From the NCBI GenBank assembly GCA_003156715.1, contig PMHO01000060.1:38709-102708 (forward strand): DNA of 64,000 nucleotides, read 5' to 3'. This stretch comes from Candidatus Tityobacter terrigena. Its GTDB lineage: Bacteria; Vulcanimicrobiota; Vulcanimicrobiia; Vulcanimicrobiales; Vulcanimicrobiaceae. The position numbers and the translations under genes were made by a program. The notes under the pieces are model-generated. The model was not told where the DNA came from. It worked only from the letters and a program-made list of their open reading frames with translations, and did no database searches. This document shows positions 61,474-64,000 of the stretch, piece by piece. Within the stretch, counting starts at the first letter, position 1. Each line of letters starts with the position of its first letter.

Positions 61474-61865
61474 ATCAAATTGCGATCGAGGGCGGGCAAC
61501 AACTGCATGCGTTCGTAGAACTGGCATGACGTGTGCGCGAGCGGTTCGTGGACGACGTGCGAGCGCAGCAGCAACGCGCGGATATCCTCGGCCCCCGAAC
61601 TGAGATCGTTTGGCAAAATCCGCAAGTGAAACAGTCGCCGCGCTTGACCTACCGTGAAGCTGGCGGCGCCGCGTCGATGAGCACGCCTTCGAGCTCACCA
61701 ACTGGCGGATGCCGAAGTTAGCGTCTTGCGTTACCTGGCCCCGAGCTATGGCGAGCTTGAGGGTCTCGTTCGCGCAGTAGGCTACGACGTGGTTGCGCGT
61801 CTCGGTCTTCTCGACGAAGCTCCAGCGGTGTTCGCAATTCAGCAAAACGGCGGGGAACCGTAGAC
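61474..61865. other. Fragmentary coding-like stretch, frames broken
   Basis: 392 bp with no intact gene I trust. On the minus strand several frames look protein-like but stop: LPNDLSSGAEDIRALLLRSH with HVVHEPLAHTSCQFYERMQL (about 61470-61640), and PAVLLNCEHRWSFVEKTETR with NETLKLAIARGQVTQDANFG (about 61730-61860). They may be remnants of one gene broken by indels. On the plus strand, a frame with APSYGELEGLVRAVGYDVVA (61720-61863) is a rival reading. Confidence 0.35.
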
Positions 61866-62537
61866 CTATGGGCGGGCGGCACACGACGCCTGTGCGAGCA
61901 GCAGTCTGGTGCGTTCTGAGCCGTCGATGAACGCATACACTGAGTGCACGGTAAGCGTGCCGGGGATCTTTCCTGTCTGGCCGCAGATATAGCAAAGTAG
62001 GTCGCACAGGCCGATGAAATTTCCGAAAGCGAGCTTCGAATAGTCGTGGCTGCGATAGACCGCAACCATATCCAAGGATCCGTCGGCGTTCCAGAGGATC
62101 TCGAGATATTGTAAGCACGGACCACCCCGTGTACGTGGCGGATCCAACGCCGGTGAACTCAAGTGGAAGACGATCGCGGCGGCTGCGCGCTTCGGCCACG
62201 TGTTGATCTTGGTAATCGCTGCTTCGAGCTGGTTCGTCCCCCCGCGAGTGCCGGCGGCGCCGAAGGCAATGAGCCGAAGGACGTACGTGCCCCATGTACT
62301 ACGGTTTCGAGCCCGCCGCTTGCCACGTGCATAGATCCTCTTGTAGCGTTCGTACAGGTCCGCCCGCGTGGCACAGCGCCGAGCGAGCTTCGCTGGCCAG
62401 ATCGTGACGGCGACATCACCAGGGGATTTTGCGCCGACGAAGGTTCGGCGTGGATCGTGCGCCGTCAACCAACGCGGATCTCGCACGGTCGTGTCCCTTA
62501 CTTGGACAAGCAAATTTGAAGTTGGACCCTTGCGCAA
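61866..62537 (-). CDS. Thymidylate-synthase-fold protein (tentative)
   Basis: 223 residues from TTG 62537. The second half reads TRGGPCLQYLEILWNADGSL, with a P-C-L where thymidylate synthases have the catalytic Cys, then DMVAVYRSHDYSKLAFGNFI (the R-S-x-D and later N of the substrate site) and GLCDLLCYICGQTGKIPGTL then TVHSVYAFID. These match ThyA/dCMP-hydroxymethylase-like proteins in order and spacing. The N-terminal part (NQLEAAITKINTWPKRAAAA) fits the same family but less well. The C-terminus is cut short. Found on a mobile-looking stretch, it could serve nucleotide modification in a phage or element, or be decaying. Confidence 0.45.
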   Translation of the reverse strand: MRKGPTSNLLVQVRDTTVRDPRWLTAHDPRRTFVGAKSPGDVAVTIWPAKLARRCATRADLYERYKRIYARGKRRARNRSTWGTYVLRLIAFGAAGTRGGTNQLEAAITKINTWPKRAAAAIVFHLSSPALDPPRTRGGPCLQYLEILWNADGSLDMVAVYRSHDYSKLAFGNFIGLCDLLCYICGQTGKIPGTLTVHSVYAFIDGSERTRLLLAQASCAARP

Positions 62538-62540
62538 GAG

Positions 62541-62756
62541 GTGCCGAACGGCGCGCGCCTCGCTGCAATTCGATCTCGTCAGGCCGCTTTGCGATCGCTC
62601 GAACTCGCTGATGTTTTCAAAGAGTACGTTGCCTTCGAACAGGCCGCCGTATCGGCCCTTTCCGGCAGCGACGCGACGGATTTTGCGACCGCCCTAGCAC
62701 GTACGAGAGCTGCCGCGGCCAAAGCGCAAACGAGCGCCTCCGCCCTCGCGCGCTAG
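62541..62756 (+). CDS. Small helical ORF (71 aa)
   Basis: 71 residues from GTG 62541, Ala-rich and helical: IRSRQAALRSLELADVFKEY, AVSALSGSDATDFATALART. No family recognised. Its start lies 3 bp from the divergent thymidylate-synthase-like start, so both cannot have normal leaders. Real or not is uncertain. Confidence 0.35.
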   Translation: MPNGARLAAIRSRQAALRSLELADVFKEYVAFEQAAVSALSGSDATDFATALARTRAAAAKAQTSASALAR

Positions 62757-62899
62757 CCAGGGCGTGTCGGCTGGTCGCGAGCGGTGACGTCTTCTACTCA
62801 GTTCCTTGATCGCGAACAATGCGTGTCCCCGCAGAATTTCTCTTCAATCGCCTTACCTGATGACGTCTAACCGAACGTCGCCATTTCGATTCTCGGCGT

Positions 62900-63767
62900 C
62901 TACATGACTCCTACGGCGTTCCAAGCGGCGATTAGCGCTGGCACGGTTGTGGAAGCCATGGCTTGCGCCGTCGCTAGGGTTGTCGCGCGGAATTGGGAGA
63001 AGGTTGCCTTTGCCGGAAGACCACTCGCTGTCGCCGCTTGATACCACACCTTTCCTGCGATATCCCAGGCGTTGCCGCCGATCGCAATCGCGTACATTGC
63101 GAATGCGCGGTTCGGAATGCCCGAATTGATGTGGACCCCGAAGTTGTCGGCCGGATCCTTATTGAGATTGGCGTAGCAGTCAGGTTGCGGATCAGACCCA
63201 AAGGCAAGGTTGACATAAGCGGTGCCCGGATGGAGCAGGTCCCGTACGCCGCGGCAGACTTGACCGGCCTGCAAAGGGTCGGGAGCTATGATGACTGACT
63301 CGCCGATCAGCCAGCTCGCACTCGCGGCGTCTTGACCTTTCAGGCGCTGCTTGATCAGCGAACCAAATACATCTGAAAGATGCTCATTGAGAGCGCCCGG
63401 CTCCCCCTGATAAATAAGTGCACTCGCGTTTTGGGTAACGCCGTGAGTCATCTCGTGACCAATGACGTCAACAGCCTCGGGAAACTTTGTGAAGATTTTG
63501 ACCGTCGCCGTCGCCGTAGACCATTTGAGAGCCGTTCCAAAACGCATTGTCGAAGCTGGCTGCGTAATGAACCGTTGAATCGATTCTCATCCCCCGAGCG
63601 TCGAGCGAGTCGCGACCGAATAGCGCTTGGTAAAACTCCCACACCGCGTAGGCATTATCGTACGCCGCGTCTACCGCCGCATCGCCAGAAGCCGGGGACC
63701 CCTCCCCGCGCACCACAGAGCCGGGAAGGGTCTCTTGATCCGATGCTGAGTAAATCGTGCGCCTCAA
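62900..63767 (-). pseudogene. M4 metalloprotease (thermolysin/protealysin-like), frameshifted
   Basis: Reading leftward, RRTIYSASDQETLPGSVVRG, AVDAAYDNAYAVWEFYQALF and FDNAFWNGSQMVYGDGDG give the first part; then, one base out of frame, FPEAVDVIGHEMTHGVTQNA (zinc motif HEMTH), GALNEHLSDVFGSLI (third ligand Glu) and DNFGVHINSGIPNRAFA (catalytic His). Removing one A from the TTTT run at 63496-63499 (AAAA on the coding strand) restores GQIFTKFPEAVD. The N-terminal propeptide is also missing upstream (in-frame stop near 63840). Either a true pseudogene or an assembly/homopolymer error. The intact family is about 340-550 residues. Confidence 0.8.
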
Positions 63768-63892
63768 GGTGCCAGGAGTGACATCTATTGGATGAAAATC
63801 AGCACCGGAGTGAACGAAAACACCCGGAACTTCCGCCGCTTACGCGGCAGATCGCGCCTTGTAGGCCGGTAGACACAGAATCGGAATCGAGA

Positions 63893-64000
63893 TTAATGCA
63901 GTAACATTCCGACTGAGGCAACCCGGTAACCGATGTCCGTGAGGCAACACGGCCGGCCAAGATAATTGTCGTCGGCCATCAGGGCTTTCTTTATCTCGTT
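63893..64000 (-). CDS. C-terminal end of an unidentified gene (cut by window edge)
   Basis: An open minus-strand frame of 35 codons ends at the TAA at 63893-63895 and runs off the window edge. It includes MADDNYLGRPCCLTDIGYRV. It may be the tail of a larger gene or chance. No family recognised. Confidence 0.25.
   Translation of the reverse strand, partial: NEIKKALMADDNYLGRPCCLTDIGYRVASVGMLLH

Noticed and set aside
1..64000. CRISPR array or classical insertion sequence
   Set aside because: I saw no regularly spaced repeats, no transposase and no flanking inverted repeats.

Overview
The window is 64 kb of high-G+C bacterial chromosome. Genes are dense on both strands, mostly in short operons whose members often overlap by 4 bp (ATGA or GTGA). 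The gene content points to an uncultured, aerobic, heterotrophic bacterium: HemQ-type heme synthesis, leucine catabolism, polyhydroxyalkanoate metabolism, 2-oxoacid:ferredoxin oxidoreductase, DUF1800/DUF1501 secreted proteins and many secreted proteases. My best guess is Candidatus Eremiobacterota (WPS-2) or a neighbouring high-G+C phylum. That is inference from gene content; there is no rRNA to test it.

Layout. 1-3.6 kb: heme, pantothenate and nucleotide housekeeping (hemQ fragment, panE, dut, nrdR), a DUF5679 zinc ribbon and dprA. 3.6-6.8 kb: accessory patch with an NHL-repeat remnant, a PadR/HAAS-like pair under a palindromic operator, a DUF4142 protein and a wrecked prolyl-oligopeptidase pseudogene. 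6.8-15.9 kb: rlmH-argS, a hisC-GNAT-AI-2E-type exporter operon, the pyrKDFE operon, and a 46-residue protein with its own terminator. 16-21 kb: ECF sigma factor, small membrane protein, OmpR-type regulator, histidine kinase and DUF4097-like secreted protein in one co-directional run. 21-29 kb: acyl-CoA carboxylase beta subunit with a coupled HTH gene, DUF1800-DUF1501, and a PHA block (MaoC hydratase, PhaQ-like PadR, phasin-like protein, PhaB-like reductase). 29-36 kb: korAB, an M28 peptidase, and a sulfite-oxidase-fold molybdoprotein with its cytochrome b. 36.5-40.2 kb: enoyl-CoA hydratase, carboxylase alpha subunit and HMG-CoA lyase, which together with the beta subunit at 21.3 kb would finish leucine breakdown. 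40-50 kb: methyltransferases, an amidohydrolase, an orphan solute-binding protein, GT4 glycosyltransferase, purEK, a clan-A glycoside hydrolase and an SDR with an unusual tail. 50-52.6 kb: M48 and S53 proteases.

52.6-60.5 kb is the most interesting part. A ZnuABC-type metal importer diverges, across overlapping palindromes, from a five-gene operon: a NicO transporter with a His-rich loop, a NiCoT permease, a TPR protein, and a DUF4331 protein that appears split into two separately secreted halves. This looks like an uncharacterised divalent-metal handling module.

60.5-64 kb begins with tRNA-Ala(CGC), followed by a sparsely coding stretch of different texture: a small HTH (excisionase-like) protein, a possible thymidylate-synthase-fold protein, and a frameshifted M4 metalloprotease. 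It reads as the decayed end of an element integrated at the tRNA.

Two proteins carry striking changes at normally invariant sites: ArgS has VVVQ where the class I HIGH motif should be, and the M28 peptidase has His where the catalytic glutamate is expected.
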